Translations under genes and position numbers: made by a program
Shown: positions 6,737 to 12,821 of the stretch, piece by piece
Numbering within the stretch: position 1 is the stretch's first letter
How the letters are laid out: each line of letters starts with the position of its first letter
Origin: a virus
Virus record (IMG/VR): IMGVR_UViG_3300043446_003867
Location: 25,082 to 89,081 of that record
Strand: one strand, 5' to 3'
DNA: 64,000 nucleotides
Notes under the pieces: generated by a model
Database searches by the model: none
Seen by the model: only the letters and a program-made list of their open reading frames with translations
What the model was told of the DNA's origin: nothing

Positions 6737-7072
6737 ATGGCGTACATCAATAGCGAGAAGGTTGCGCAGATCCGGGCGTCGCTGAAGAAGGCGCTTCCTG
6801 AGTACAAGTTTTCCGTCCGGAAGAACTCGGGGAACCACGGTGTGACCGTGTCGATCATGGCGGGGCCGAAGCGGTTCGCAGCAGCGGATCACTCGCAGCT
6901 GAATCACTACCGCATCGAGTGGTACGAAAACGCAGACGTGCTCGAAAAGATCGTGGATATCGCGAACGACGGCAACCACGACAACTCGGAACCGCAGTTC
7001 GACTACTTCGACGTTGGCTGGTACATTCACCTGGAGCAAGGGCGCTGGAACCAGCCCTACGTCATGCAGTGA
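6737..7072 (+). CDS. LPD29-like protein
   Basis: 111 residues. The N-terminus (IRASLKKALPEYKFSVRKNS, then a strand GVTVSIMAGPKRF) matches the layout of large polyvalent-protein-associated domain 29, a small alpha/beta domain common on phages and plasmids, usually with signature KALK..FP..KFSVR. Those proteins have no settled biochemical role. The C-terminal part has several Tyr/Trp residues (FDYFDVGWYIHLEQGRW). A single-gene unit under C7 with a strong terminator after it. Confidence 0.65.
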   Translation: MAYINSEKVAQIRASLKKALPEYKFSVRKNSGNHGVTVSIMAGPKRFAAADHSQLNHYRIEWYENADVLEKIVDIANDGNHDNSEPQFDYFDVGWYIHLEQGRWNQPYVMQ

Positions 7073-7079
7073 CGGTGAA

Positions 7080-7117
7080 GATCCCCCCTCGAAAAAAGCG
7101 ATGGGGGATCTTTTTTT
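7080..7117 (+). terminator. rho-independent terminator
   Basis: GATCCCCC (7080-7087) / GGGGGATC (7103-7110) with an A-rich loop, then seven T residues. Confidence 0.9.
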
Positions 7118-7172
7118 GCTGGTTCGGTTTCGGGTTTGGGTTTATGGTCTGCTCATCGGTGAACGACGCCGA
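7112..7172 (+). promoter_or_regulatory. control cassette C8
   Basis: Core GCTGGTTCGGTTTCGGG, TATGGT at 7143-7148, leader hairpin TCGGTG-AACGA-CGCCGA (7156-7172), then AACGAGGAG. The stem differs from C2 at two positions yet still pairs. Confidence 0.75.
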
Positions 7173-7189
7173 CAACGAGGAGAAAGAAA

Positions 7190-7453
7190 ATGGCTCACGC
7201 AATCGAATCCTTCGCCGCTGAATCCGTCGCTGCCAAGCGTCCCGCGCAGTTGCGCGACAGCAACAACAAGCAGTTCATCGCGACCCGCTTCGACCGCATG
7301 TGCCAGTGCGGGCATCCCGCGAGCGTTCACTCGGCGAAGCAGATCGTGGTCGAGGGGCGCAAGATGCGTGAGTGCTTCTGTGCGGACTTCGATGAGTCGG
7401 TGGAGCCCTGCGAATGCGAACTCTTCAAGGCTGCGAAGAAGAAGGCGGCGTGA
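7190..7453 (+). CDS. cysteine-rich zinc-binding protein
   Basis: 87 residues. Cys38, Cys40, His42, His47, Cys62, Cys64, Cys74 and Cys76 form two likely metal sites (MCQCGHPASVH, then ECFCADF and CECELF). Phage-encoded proteins with a C-x-C-G-H-P-x3-H start and a trailing C-x-C-x-x-F are common, but their role is not known. A basic C-terminal tail (KAAKKKAA) may bind nucleic acid. A single-gene unit under C8. Confidence 0.7.
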   Translation: MAHAIESFAAESVAAKRPAQLRDSNNKQFIATRFDRMCQCGHPASVHSAKQIVVEGRKMRECFCADFDESVEPCECELFKAAKKKAA

Positions 7454-7460
7454 TCGGGAA

Positions 7461-7495
7461 GCCCTCTCGAAAAAAAGCGAGGGGGCTCTTTTTTT
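7461..7495 (+). terminator. rho-independent terminator
   Basis: GCCCTCTCG (7461-7469) / CGAGGGGGC (7478-7486) with one G-T pair and an A-loop, then a T-rich run. An almost identical copy lies at 8390-8423. Confidence 0.9.
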
Positions 7496-7549
7496 ACTGG
7501 CGAGGGTTCGGGTTTCGGGTTACGTTCTGCTCATCGATCAAGGGATCGA
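7493..7549 (+). promoter_or_regulatory. control cassette C9
   Basis: Core TTTACTGGCGAGGG, TACGTT at 7521-7526, leader hairpin TCGATC-AAGG-GATCGA (7534-7549), then AACGAGAAGGAG. The stem is a compensated variant of TCGGTC/GACCGA. Confidence 0.75.
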
Positions 7550-7568
7550 CAACGAGAAGGAGACGACA

Positions 7569-7862
7569 ATGAACGCGATGGTGACCATCCAACAGCTCTG
7601 CGGCGGCAACGGCAACCGGCTCGTGGCGATGATCGGCGCGCACTCGTTCTTGGCGGGGAAGAACGAACTCCACTTCCAATTCAAGGGATCCCGCGCGGCG
7701 AATCGGGTGAAGATCGAACTCAACGCGTTCGATCTCTACGATGTTACTTTCTTCGCGGGCCGTGGCGTCAACGTGCGCGAGGTGGAGCGGATCTCGAATG
7801 TTCCCGCTGAGAATCTTCGGCGCGTGTTCGTCGGTTTCACTGGACTCGACGTTTCGCTCTGA
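7569..7862 (+). CDS. 97-residue protein, unknown function
   Basis: Starts MNAMVTIQQLCGGNG; reads as a mixed alpha/beta domain with a beta meander in the middle (ELHFQFKGS...KIELNAFDLYDVTF) and a helix near the C-terminus (VREVERISNVPAENLRRVF). This pattern is frequent in small phage proteins of unknown role. A single-gene unit under C9. Confidence 0.65.
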   Translation: MNAMVTIQQLCGGNGNRLVAMIGAHSFLAGKNELHFQFKGSRAANRVKIELNAFDLYDVTFFAGRGVNVREVERISNVPAENLRRVFVGFTGLDVSL

Positions 7863-7892
7863 TCCGAGGGGATCGGGGGTGGAAAAAAAAAA

Positions 7893-7926
7893 CGAACCCA
7901 CGTCGATTTCGACTGGCGTGGGTTCG
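7893..7926 (-). terminator. 34-bp inverted repeat overlapping cassette C10
   Basis: CGAACCCACG (7893-7902) pairs with CGTGGGTTCG (7917-7926), and TCGA pairs with TCGA inside. Ten A residues precede it, giving a minus-strand hairpin plus U-run. It is the same design as 5828-5861, with compensating A/T differences from that copy. Confidence 0.55.
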
Positions 7927-7965
7927 GGTTTCGGTTTATGGTCTGCTCATCGGTCAACGGGCCGA
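7908..7965 (+). promoter_or_regulatory. control cassette C10
   Basis: Core TTCGACTGGCGTGGG, TATGGT at 7937-7942, leader hairpin TCGGTC-AACG-GGCCGA (7950-7965), then AACGAAAAGG. Confidence 0.75.
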
Positions 7966-7985
7966 CAACGAAAAGGCAGAAGACA

Positions 7986-8177
7986 ATGAAGATCGAACAG
8001 ATTCCCGCGGAGATGAAGAAGGCGATCGCGAAGGACATGGCGGCGATTCGTGAGGCGTTCGAACTGGCGGAGGCGAGCTACGACGCGGAGCTGATGGCTC
8101 GCGCGGTGCGCGCGTACGGTCGGCTGTGCGACATGTGCGCGGAGTTCGGTCTGCCCTGCCCCGCTGTCATTTGCTGA
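7986..8177 (+). CDS. 63-residue helical protein
   Basis: Starts MKIEQIPAEMKKAIAKDM; two long amphipathic helices and a cysteine-containing tail (LCDMCAEFGLPCPAVIC, four cysteines), which could bind metal or form disulfides. Cotranscribed with 8190. Function unknown. Confidence 0.6.
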   Translation: MKIEQIPAEMKKAIAKDMAAIREAFELAEASYDAELMARAVRAYGRLCDMCAEFGLPCPAVIC

Positions 8178-8189
8178 AGGAGAACTGAC

Positions 8190-8381
8190 ATGAGACTGCC
8201 AAACGTCATCGCACTTTCGACTGTTGCAGATCTGCTGGACGCGTCTCGCTCGCGCCTCTCTTTCGAGGCGGTCAACGAGCTGGAGTGTCTTCCCGAGGCG
8301 TGGACTGTTCGCAAGGCGTGGTCCTCGTTGTCGCGCGATACGCGTGCAGCGATCCGCGCGTCGCAGGTAGTCGCGGGCTGA
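8190..8381 (+). CDS. 63-residue protein, unknown function
   Basis: Starts MRLPNVIALSTVADLLDASR after GAAGGAGAACTGAC. Helical with one Cys and two Trp. It is second in the C10 unit and followed by the terminator at 8390. No family recognised. Confidence 0.6.
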   Translation: MRLPNVIALSTVADLLDASRSRLSFEAVNELECLPEAWTVRKAWSSLSRDTRAAIRASQVVAG

Positions 8382-8389
8382 TGCTGGAA

Positions 8390-8423
8390 GCCCTCTCGAA
8401 AAAACGAGGGGGCTCTTTTTTTT
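8390..8423 (+). terminator. rho-independent terminator
   Basis: GCCCTCTCG (8390-8398) / CGAGGGGGC (8405-8413), all-A loop, then TCTTTTTTTT. Near-copy of the one at 7461. Confidence 0.9.
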
Positions 8424-8477
8424 ACTGGCGTGGTTTTGGGTTTCGGGTTACGTTCTGCATGTGGGTTCGATGAGCCC
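8421..8477 (+). promoter_or_regulatory. control cassette C11
   Basis: Core TTTACTGGCGTGG, TACGTT at 8449-8454, leader hairpin GGGTTC-GAT-GAGCCC (8463-8477), then CAAGGAAAGG. Confidence 0.75.
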
Positions 8478-8496
8478 CAAGGAAAGGCAGAGAACG

Positions 8497-8874
8497 ATGA
8501 ACGCTCACGAGATCAAGATCGCCGAGGAAGCTTACGAGGGTGCGGGCGTGGAGGCGGCGCTGGTTGTGGCGCGCGGTGCGCTGCGTAGCGCGCGCGTCGC
8601 GGGTAAAGCGGCGAAGTCGGCGGCGGAACACGAGGTCGCGGCGCTGGCGTACAAGCGCGCGGTCGAAGCGATCGAAGCGGCGCGCGCGGCGATGTGGAGG
8701 GCGCTTTACGGGTGGTGTGTCGCGGTCGACGAATTGGAGCGCGCGGACGCGAACGATCGCGCGCGGCGGAGCCCCTACGCGGCGCTTGAGGCTGGCTTGG
8801 AGGCGGGGCTGAAGGAAGCGAACGAAGCGAACGGGATGCACGCGCTGGCGTACGTGCGCGCGATGCGTGCGTGA
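8497..8874 (+). CDS. helical protein, paralogue of the next gene
   Basis: 125 residues, nearly all helical and Ala-rich, start ATG 8497. It aligns with the product of 8996-9394 along most of its length: both have A-L-A-Y-x2-A-x2-A-I-x2-A-R, a W-x2-A-V-x3-E-R core, then R-x-P-Y and an acidic C-terminal helix. Adjacent paralogues with separate cassettes point to duplication of a whole transcription unit. It may be a coiled-coil binding protein; function unknown. Confidence 0.65.
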   Translation: MNAHEIKIAEEAYEGAGVEAALVVARGALRSARVAGKAAKSAAEHEVAALAYKRAVEAIEAARAAMWRALYGWCVAVDELERADANDRARRSPYAALEAGLEAGLKEANEANGMHALAYVRAMRA

Positions 8875-8879
8875 TCGCG

Positions 8880-8919
8880 GATCCTCCTCTCTCGAAAACG
8901 CGAGGGGGGGATCGTTTTC
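8880..8919 (+). terminator. probable terminator
   Basis: GATCCTCC... (from 8880) pairs with GGGGGGATC (to 8913) around a short A-containing loop, followed by GTTTTCT. The stem is imperfect and the T-run interrupted. Confidence 0.65.
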
Positions 8920-8974
8920 TACTGGTTCGGTTACAGGTTTTGGGTTATGCTCATCGCGGTGGGTCGATGAACCC
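8919..8974 (+). promoter_or_regulatory. control cassette C12 (divergent copy)
   Basis: Core CTACTGGTTCGGTTACAGG, TATGCT at 8946-8951, leader hairpin GGGT-CGATGA-ACCC (8961-8974), then GGAAAGGA. Both arms of the stem differ from other copies but still pair. Confidence 0.65.
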
Positions 8975-8995
8975 GAAAATGGAAAGGAAATGGCT

Positions 8996-9394
8996 ATGAA
9001 AGACGCAATCGCGATCCGGATTGAACAGCGTGAGGCGGAGCTTGCCGCGTCGGCGTATCGCGCGGCGAACGTTGAGGAGATGCTTCGTGTTTCGCGCGAG
9101 AAGCTGCTCGAAGCGCGTCGCCTTGGAGACGTCGCAGATGGCGAGGAGAACTACGAAGCGTATGGTGCGGCGGCGCTCGCATACGACGAGGCGGCAGTGG
9201 CTATCGGGAAGGCGCGCCGTGCGCTCGGTGGGGCATACGTGAGCTGGAGCGATGCAGTCGCGAAGTGGGAACGCCCGGACGCGTACGACTTCGCGCCGCG
9301 GAATCCTTACGAGAAGATCGAAGCGGTACTTGAGGAGGAGCGGGAAGAAGTGAACGCAGGGCGGCGACTCTACTCGCTTCTGGCGATGTTCTGA
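8996..9394 (+). CDS. helical protein, paralogue of the preceding gene
   Basis: 132 residues from ATG 8996, chosen because GGAAAGGA lies 7 nt upstream; an in-frame ATG at 8990 is too close to it. It is a long helical protein (EQREAELAASAYRAANVEEM...REKLLEARRL) ending in a charged helix. Sequence and layout match the 8497 gene, with a longer N-terminus. Function unknown. Confidence 0.65.
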   Translation: MKDAIAIRIEQREAELAASAYRAANVEEMLRVSREKLLEARRLGDVADGEENYEAYGAAALAYDEAAVAIGKARRALGGAYVSWSDAVAKWERPDAYDFAPRNPYEKIEAVLEEEREEVNAGRRLYSLLAMF

Positions 9395-9406
9395 GAATCC
9401 TGGCCG

Positions 9407-9450
9407 GATCCTCTCATCGAAAAAAAAAAGCGATGAGGGGATCTTTTTTT
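9407..9450 (+). terminator. rho-independent terminator
   Basis: GATCCTCTCATCG (9407-9419) / CGATGAGGGGATC (9431-9443) with an A-loop and one G-T pair, then seven T residues. Confidence 0.9.
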
Positions 9451-9504
9451 GCTGGTTCGGTTTCGGGTTTGGGTTTATGGTCTGCTCATCGGTCAACGGG
9501 CCGA
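9449..9504 (+). promoter_or_regulatory. control cassette C13
   Basis: Core GCTGGTTCGGTTTCGGG, TATGGT at 9476-9481, leader hairpin TCGGTC-AACG-GGCCGA (9489-9504), then AACGGGAAGG. Core nearly identical to C8, hairpin to C10. Confidence 0.75.
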
Positions 9505-9524
9505 CAACGGGAAGGCAGAAGAAG

Positions 9525-9725
9525 ATGAGCGCATTCGGGAAGGGTCAGATCGTCGTCGCGAAGTCGGCAGCGCAGGGGCTCGTGAAGGGTCGGAAGTACG
9601 TGGTGCTGGCTGTCCTGAACACCGTCGGCGGCTGGTATCTCTACGAGGTGCACGGGGTGGAGGGATCGAACAACTCGGTCCTCCGGATCGCCAACGCGCA
9701 GTTCGTCTTTTCTGAGGTGAAGTGA
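9525..9725 (+). CDS. small SH3/KOW-like beta protein
   Basis: 66 residues starting MSAFGKGQIVVAKSAAQG. The order of strands (GQIVVAK, GRKYVVLAVL, GWYLYEVHG, QFVFSEV) looks like the small SH3-like beta barrels abundant in phage early regions. No catalytic residues. A single-gene unit under C13, closed by the terminator at 9734. Confidence 0.6.
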   Translation: MSAFGKGQIVVAKSAAQGLVKGRKYVVLAVLNTVGGWYLYEVHGVEGSNNSVLRIANAQFVFSEVK

Positions 9726-9733
9726 TCGGGCGG

Positions 9734-9769
9734 GAACGCCTCGCGAGTGGATCGCGGGGCGTTCTTTTT
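9734..9769 (+). terminator. rho-independent terminator
   Basis: GAACGCCTCGCGA (9734-9746) / TCGCGGGGCGTTC (9752-9764), then five T residues. Confidence 0.9.
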
Positions 9770-9824
9770 CGCTTGATAGGTTTCGGGTTTCGGGTTATGG
9801 TTTCCGTATCGGACAAGGTTCCGA
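9765..9824 (+). promoter_or_regulatory. control cassette C14
   Basis: Core TTGATAGGTTTCGGGTTTCG, TATGGT at 9796-9801, leader hairpin TCGGA-CAAGGT-TCCGA (9809-9824), then AACGAGGAG. The stem is a two-position compensated variant. Confidence 0.7.
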
Positions 9825-9841
9825 CAACGAGGAGATGAGCG

Positions 9842-9952
9842 ATGAACAACGAGGAAGTGCTTGAGGCGAACGCGGGCGAGATCGAGGCGGACGAGCGGCG
9901 CGCGGAGGAGATCGACGACGCGGAGTGTTACGGCGCGGAGCATTGGGGCTGA
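9842..9952 (+). CDS. 36-residue acidic peptide
   Basis: Starts MNNEEVLEANAGEIEADERR and ends AEHWG; strongly acidic and helical. It is shorter than usual gene-calling limits, but a complete cassette (C14) and a good GAGGAG site precede it and a hairpin follows, so expression is likely. An acidic mimic or inhibitor peptide is conceivable but unproven. Confidence 0.6.
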   Translation: MNNEEVLEANAGEIEADERRAEEIDDAECYGAEHWG

Positions 9953-9960
9953 ACGGCGCA

Positions 9961-9989
9961 AAAAAGCCCGCGGAGGGTATCCGCGGGCG
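9961..9989 (-). terminator. terminator of the lysozyme gene
   Basis: GCCCGCGGA (9967-9975) / TCCGCGGGC (9981-9989), with six A residues at 9961-9966 that are a U-run on the minus strand. It sits between two converging genes and may also slow plus-strand transcription. Confidence 0.85.
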
Positions 9990-10009
9990 TCGTTGCATTG
10001 TGGGTCAGG

Positions 10010-10471
10010 TCAAACGGGCTTCATCCACAGGTCGCCTTCGGCTTTGCGGCGCTTGGTGAGGCCGGGGAGGGCTTGGAGCTTTCCGCCGACGGTGGCCTTG
10101 TCCCACATGGCGAGACCGGCGGGAACCAGCTCCGGCTTACCGGCGCGGAGGTTTTTCATCGCGGTGGAGTCATTGAGCGGGCCGGAGCCGACGTTGTAAG
10201 TCCAGCTGACGAGGGCATCGAACTGGTTCTGATTGAGCGGCGGAAGGTTCGCGCGATGGATCGCCTTCTCGAAGCGAACGAGGTCTTTCGCGAGCAGTTC
10301 GCTGGCCTGGGCTTCGGTCAGCTCGGTAAACGTCTCGCCCTTCTCGACAACGTGGCCGTAGCCGATGGTCGGCTTACCGGCGGGGCAGAGGTAGACTTTC
10401 GGGACGAAGCCTTCGCAGTCTTTGATCAGCTTGAGGCCAGCGGCGCCGGTTTTGAGATGTTCGTTGCTCAT
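10010..10471 (-). CDS. endolysin, T4-type lysozyme (GH24)
   Basis: 153 residues, the usual size for a single-domain phage lysozyme. The catalytic pattern E-x8-C-x5-T is present (Glu20, Cys29, Thr35), the variant seen in lambdoid R-type lysozymes, followed by GYGH. It cleaves the N-acetylmuramic acid to N-acetylglucosamine bond of peptidoglycan. There is no signal peptide or signal-anchor, so release needs a holin; candidates are the membrane proteins at 52215-52725 or 3751-5378. Ribosome-binding site GGAGG is 12 nt upstream. It is one of few minus-strand genes and has its own terminator. Confidence 0.95.
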   Translation of the reverse strand: MSNEHLKTGAAGLKLIKDCEGFVPKVYLCPAGKPTIGYGHVVEKGETFTELTEAQASELLAKDLVRFEKAIHRANLPPLNQNQFDALVSWTYNVGSGPLNDSTAMKNLRAGKPELVPAGLAMWDKATVGGKLQALPGLTKRRKAEGDLWMKPV

Positions 10472-10682
10472 GGTCGAATTTCCTCCGGGAAAAGCCAGGG
10501 TAACGAAAAAAAGTGATCAGGCGAGACAAAAACGGACGCGGAGCGCGTCATGGGGGAAGTCGTATCCCGAAGGGAACGGATGGGGGTGAGGAGCCGGGAG
10601 GGAAAGGACGGCAGGAAGCGTCGCCCAGTTGGGTACTGGGGAGGCAGAAAAGGGCTTGATGATAACTAGCCGTTAATACCGA
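10472..10682. other. intergenic region upstream of the lysozyme and zinc-ribbon genes
   Basis: About 210 bp without a credible gene between divergently transcribed genes, so promoters for both are expected here. A small hairpin CCAGT-TGGGT-ACTGG lies at 10625-10639. An AT-richer patch (TGATGATAACTAGCCG, TTAATACC) precedes the plus-strand gene. No copy of the control cassette is present. Confidence 0.5.
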
Positions 10683-11099
10683 GTGGCGCGCGAGGCAGGG
10701 ACCGTGGAGAGAGCGAAGACGGGAAAGAAACGACGGGTGACGCGGACTCGACGGCAGTTGAGTGTGGGGGAGCGGTTCGGCGCGTTGGTTGTGGAGACGG
10801 TACGCCCGACGACGTTTCGATGTGACTGCGGGAAGGTCGTCGAGAAGCGGATGCCGTATGCGGTCTACACGAGCAAGCATCCTAGCTGCGGGTGTAAGCG
10901 AGTCGCGTACAAGAGCGAGAAGCGAACGAACTCGCCGAACTACGAGCTAGTCGGCTTGGCGAATGACGCAGACAAGGTCACGTACATGCGCTGGCGGGTG
11001 AGGTGTAGGAAGTGCGGAGCGGAACTCACTGTCTCGAATGGTCAGCTCTTGGTCAGTAGGAAGAACCGCTACGGGTGTCGAATCTGCCTCATGGGGTAG
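10683..11099 (+). CDS. protein with two zinc ribbons, phage accessory type
   Basis: 138 residues from a GTG start. The first zinc site is Cys47/Cys49/Cys69/Cys71 (CDCGK ... SCGC) within the pattern G-E-R-F-G-x-L-x-V, which is widespread in phage proteins often found with HNH or AP2 domains. The second site is Cys108/Cys111/Cys132/Cys135. No HNH nuclease residues are visible. A basic N-terminus suggests DNA or RNA binding. Role unknown; it lies next to the HTH regulator. Confidence 0.65.
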   Translation: MAREAGTVERAKTGKKRRVTRTRRQLSVGERFGALVVETVRPTTFRCDCGKVVEKRMPYAVYTSKHPSCGCKRVAYKSEKRTNSPNYELVGLANDADKVTYMRWRVRCRKCGAELTVSNGQLLVSRKNRYGCRICLMG

Positions 11100-11117
11100 A
11101 AAGTCGAGTTCTAACCG

Positions 11118-11447
11118 ATGACGTTGGGAAGATTGCTGCGGGGAATCAGGGAAGAGAGAGGGTGGACGCTGAGGCATGTCGCGAAACGCGCGGGATTGTC
11201 GCCGACGATCGTGTCGAGAGTGGAGACGGACCAGGATAGGATCGCGCCCGATACGCTCGAATCACTCCTGGTGACGATCGAAGCGAACGAGGAGCAGACC
11301 ACGCGGGCGTTCTTTCTCGCAGGTAGGTTCCCGGACTCCGTGCTGGAACGCGCGCTGGCGTCAGAGGAGAACTTCGCGAGCGTCATCCGGTTCGTTCGTA
11401 GTCTCCCGATCCCGAACCCTTCCCGCTATCCGGCTCGATCTCCCTGA
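11118..11447 (+). CDS. Cro/CI-like HTH transcription regulator
   Basis: 109 residues. The N-terminal 60 residues match the HTH_XRE domain: LRGIREERGWTLRHVAKRAG, then LSPTIVSRVE with the recognition helix about residues 28-38. The C-terminal 50 residues are helical and may dimerise. Such proteins control lysis/lysogeny or early genes. The dyad-rich region just downstream could hold its operators. No control cassette lies upstream. Taken with the recombinase at 13192 it allows, but does not prove, a temperate lifestyle. Confidence 0.85.
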   Translation: MTLGRLLRGIREERGWTLRHVAKRAGLSPTIVSRVETDQDRIAPDTLESLLVTIEANEEQTTRAFFLAGRFPDSVLERALASEENFASVIRFVRSLPIPNPSRYPARSP

Positions 11448-12086
11448 GCGTGTACCCGTATGCGGCGGTCTATCGTTCTCCGCGAGACGTTCGAGAGAGA
11501 TGGTCTGACCCCCGTTCGCGGTACCCTCTGAGCGCCCCGGTCGTCGTATCGATGAACTCACTCGTACCCCATCGCTCACGACCCATTTTCAACCCCGTTC
11601 CACCCTCACGGTAGATGATTCGTACCGTCGAGTTTTCCAGCGAAATAATCGCAACGGATTGGCCTACGCTGGTCGCTTCGCGCGTCTCCTCAGCGGTCAG
11701 AAGGCCGATTGCCGGGCCGTGACCGGCCCTCCCCGAGCCTTTCGAGAGCCACCCTAGGGGTCGATGACCCCCGAGGCATCGACGCGTTAAAACGCCGTTT
11801 AGGAGGAAGTTGCTCCGAGGGGGATCGGTACGGTGTGAACCGAAACGGTCGTTTCGGGTCACGGAGGGGCGACTCGGGTGCTCGGAATTGGCCGACGTTA
11901 CCCTTTACGTGGGGGCATGCCCTGGCTCGATCTTGCGGTCGTTTCCTCGCGGCTGACCGCGGCTGCGGGCCGCTGGGCGGCTCGCCGAGGCCGCTGGCAC
12001 GCGAGGGGGGTGCAGGGGAAGTGACGGGGGGCGTGCAGGACAAGGGTACCCCAAACTCGTCGTGACAAATTTTTAGGTTAGGCGAC
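11448..12086. other. dyad-rich non-coding island
   Basis: About 640 bp with no convincing plus-strand gene. Inverted repeats include GGGCCG-TGAC-CGGCCC (11714-11729), GGGGTC-GAT-GACCCC (11757-11771), a 12-4-12 dyad with one mismatch (11835-11862; arms GTGAACCGAAAC and GTTTCGGGTCAC) and the palindrome GGGCATGCCC (11913-11922). Composition differs from the coding DNA around it. Candidates are operators of the HTH regulator, a recombination site, an origin or a structured RNA. Confidence 0.5.
11470..11701 (-). CDS. possible minus-strand remnant gene
   Basis: The minus-strand frame reads plausible protein for about 75 residues (TAEETREATSVGQSVAIISL, then NSTVRIIYREGG, FIDTTTGALRGYRERG), but has no clear ATG or ribosome-binding site. 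The frame continues upstream into hairpin-rich DNA that does not look coding. It may be a decayed gene or a chance frame. Confidence 0.25.
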
Positions 12087-12139
12087 TTGAAGGGATTCGG
12101 GTTTTGGGTTACGCACAAAGGAGTGGCCGAAGGTCGGTC
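12087..12139 (+). promoter_or_regulatory. control cassette C15 (degenerate core)
   Basis: Core GGGATTCGGGTTTTGGG ends in TTACGC (TACGCA at 12110-12115). The hairpin GGCCGA-AGG-TCGGTC (12125-12139) follows, slightly further away than in other copies. GGAGGTGGAGAGGA then precedes an ATG at 12157. Confidence 0.55.
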
Positions 12140-12156
12140 GACGGAGGTGGAGAGGA

Positions 12157-12252
12157 ATGAGCGCGAAGGTTGTCGGTGAGTGCGTCATGGGTGGAGTGGA
12201 GGTGTGTGATGCGAGTGTTTTTGACTCCGAGGGCGTTGGTTGGGGTTGGTGA
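12157..12252 (+). CDS. 31-residue leader ORF
   Basis: Starts MSAKVVGECVMGGVEV at the ATG best placed for the C15 ribosome-binding site and overlaps the start of the next, longer gene in another frame. It may be a coupled leader peptide or a chance frame. Confidence 0.35.
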   Translation: MSAKVVGECVMGGVEVCDASVFDSEGVGWGW

Positions 12253-12547
12253 GTGGGAGCGGGTGGGGGAAGCGATATTGTTCGGGTGTGAGGAGTATTT
12301 GATCGGGGGTGTGTCGTTCGTGGTGTGGAGCGAGGACGAGGGGTCGCGGGTATTGGGGGCGGTGTATGAGATCGACGCGGAGGGGGTTGAGGGGATTGAT
12401 CGGCGGATGGTGGATCAGTCGAGGGAGGAGCGGACGGTGTTGATGGGAGGGGTGGCGGAATTCGCGGAGGTGTATGTGTTGCGGAATCGGGCGTTGTTGG
12501 CGGGATCGTGGGACGTGGAAAAGATGTCGATGAGCGGTCCGGGATGA
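12209..12547 (+). CDS. 112-residue protein, unknown function
   Basis: Starts MRVFLTPRALVGVGEW with GGTGGAGTGGAGG upstream. The body is a coherent alpha/beta protein (EAILFGCEEYLIGGVSFVVW, VLGAVYEIDAEG). Third positions favour G and T, unlike the C-rich late genes, as in the neighbours at 12629 and 12897. It may belong to a recently acquired or differently evolving patch. No domain recognised. Confidence 0.6.
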   Translation: MRVFLTPRALVGVGEWERVGEAILFGCEEYLIGGVSFVVWSEDEGSRVLGAVYEIDAEGVEGIDRRMVDQSREERTVLMGGVAEFAEVYVLRNRALLAGSWDVEKMSMSGPG

Positions 12548-12552
12548 CGAAT

Positions 12553-12609
12553 TCTACTTGATTGGGTTCGGGTTTCGGGATATGGTCTGCTTGTGGGTTC
12601 AAGGAGCCC
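12553..12609 (+). promoter_or_regulatory. control cassette C16
   Basis: Core CTACTTGATTGGGTTCGGG, TATGGT at 12581-12586, leader hairpin GGGTTC-AAG-GAGCCC (12595-12609), then GAAGAAGGAG. The previous gene has no separate terminator. Confidence 0.7.
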
Positions 12610-12628
12610 CGAAGAAGGAGACGGGATC

Positions 12629-12820
12629 ATGGGAAAGCGAATCAAGATTGACGGTGTGGTTTGTGAGGTTGTGAACGCGTATTCGAGCGGGCCGGGAGCG
12701 CCGGCGTTCGAGTACGACCTACGCGATGGGGGGTATGTGTATTGCGTGGGGCCGGAGTGGAAGTTGCAGATGAGGGGTCAGTTCGCGCGGGTGGTGAACG
12801 TCGAGATCATCGCGGAGTGA
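12629..12820 (+). CDS. 63-residue beta-rich protein
   Basis: Starts MGKRIKIDGVVCEVVNAYSS. Alternating strands (FEYDLRDGGYVYCVG, WKLQMRG, FARVVNVEII) suggest a small beta barrel. Two cysteines. A single-gene unit under C16. Function unknown. Confidence 0.6.
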   Translation: MGKRIKIDGVVCEVVNAYSSGPGAPAFEYDLRDGGYVYCVGPEWKLQMRGQFARVVNVEIIAE

Positions 12821-12821
12821 T

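Noticed and set aside
10600-10682. Fragments vaguely like 16S rRNA words (GGGAGGCAG, TTAATACC)
   Set aside because: Only short matches in the wrong order and spacing; no rRNA structure or continuation.
11709-12065. A 118-residue plus-strand frame in the dyad-rich island
   Set aside because: Composition is Gly/Arg/Ser shadow-like and the frame runs through several inverted repeats; no ribosome-binding site.
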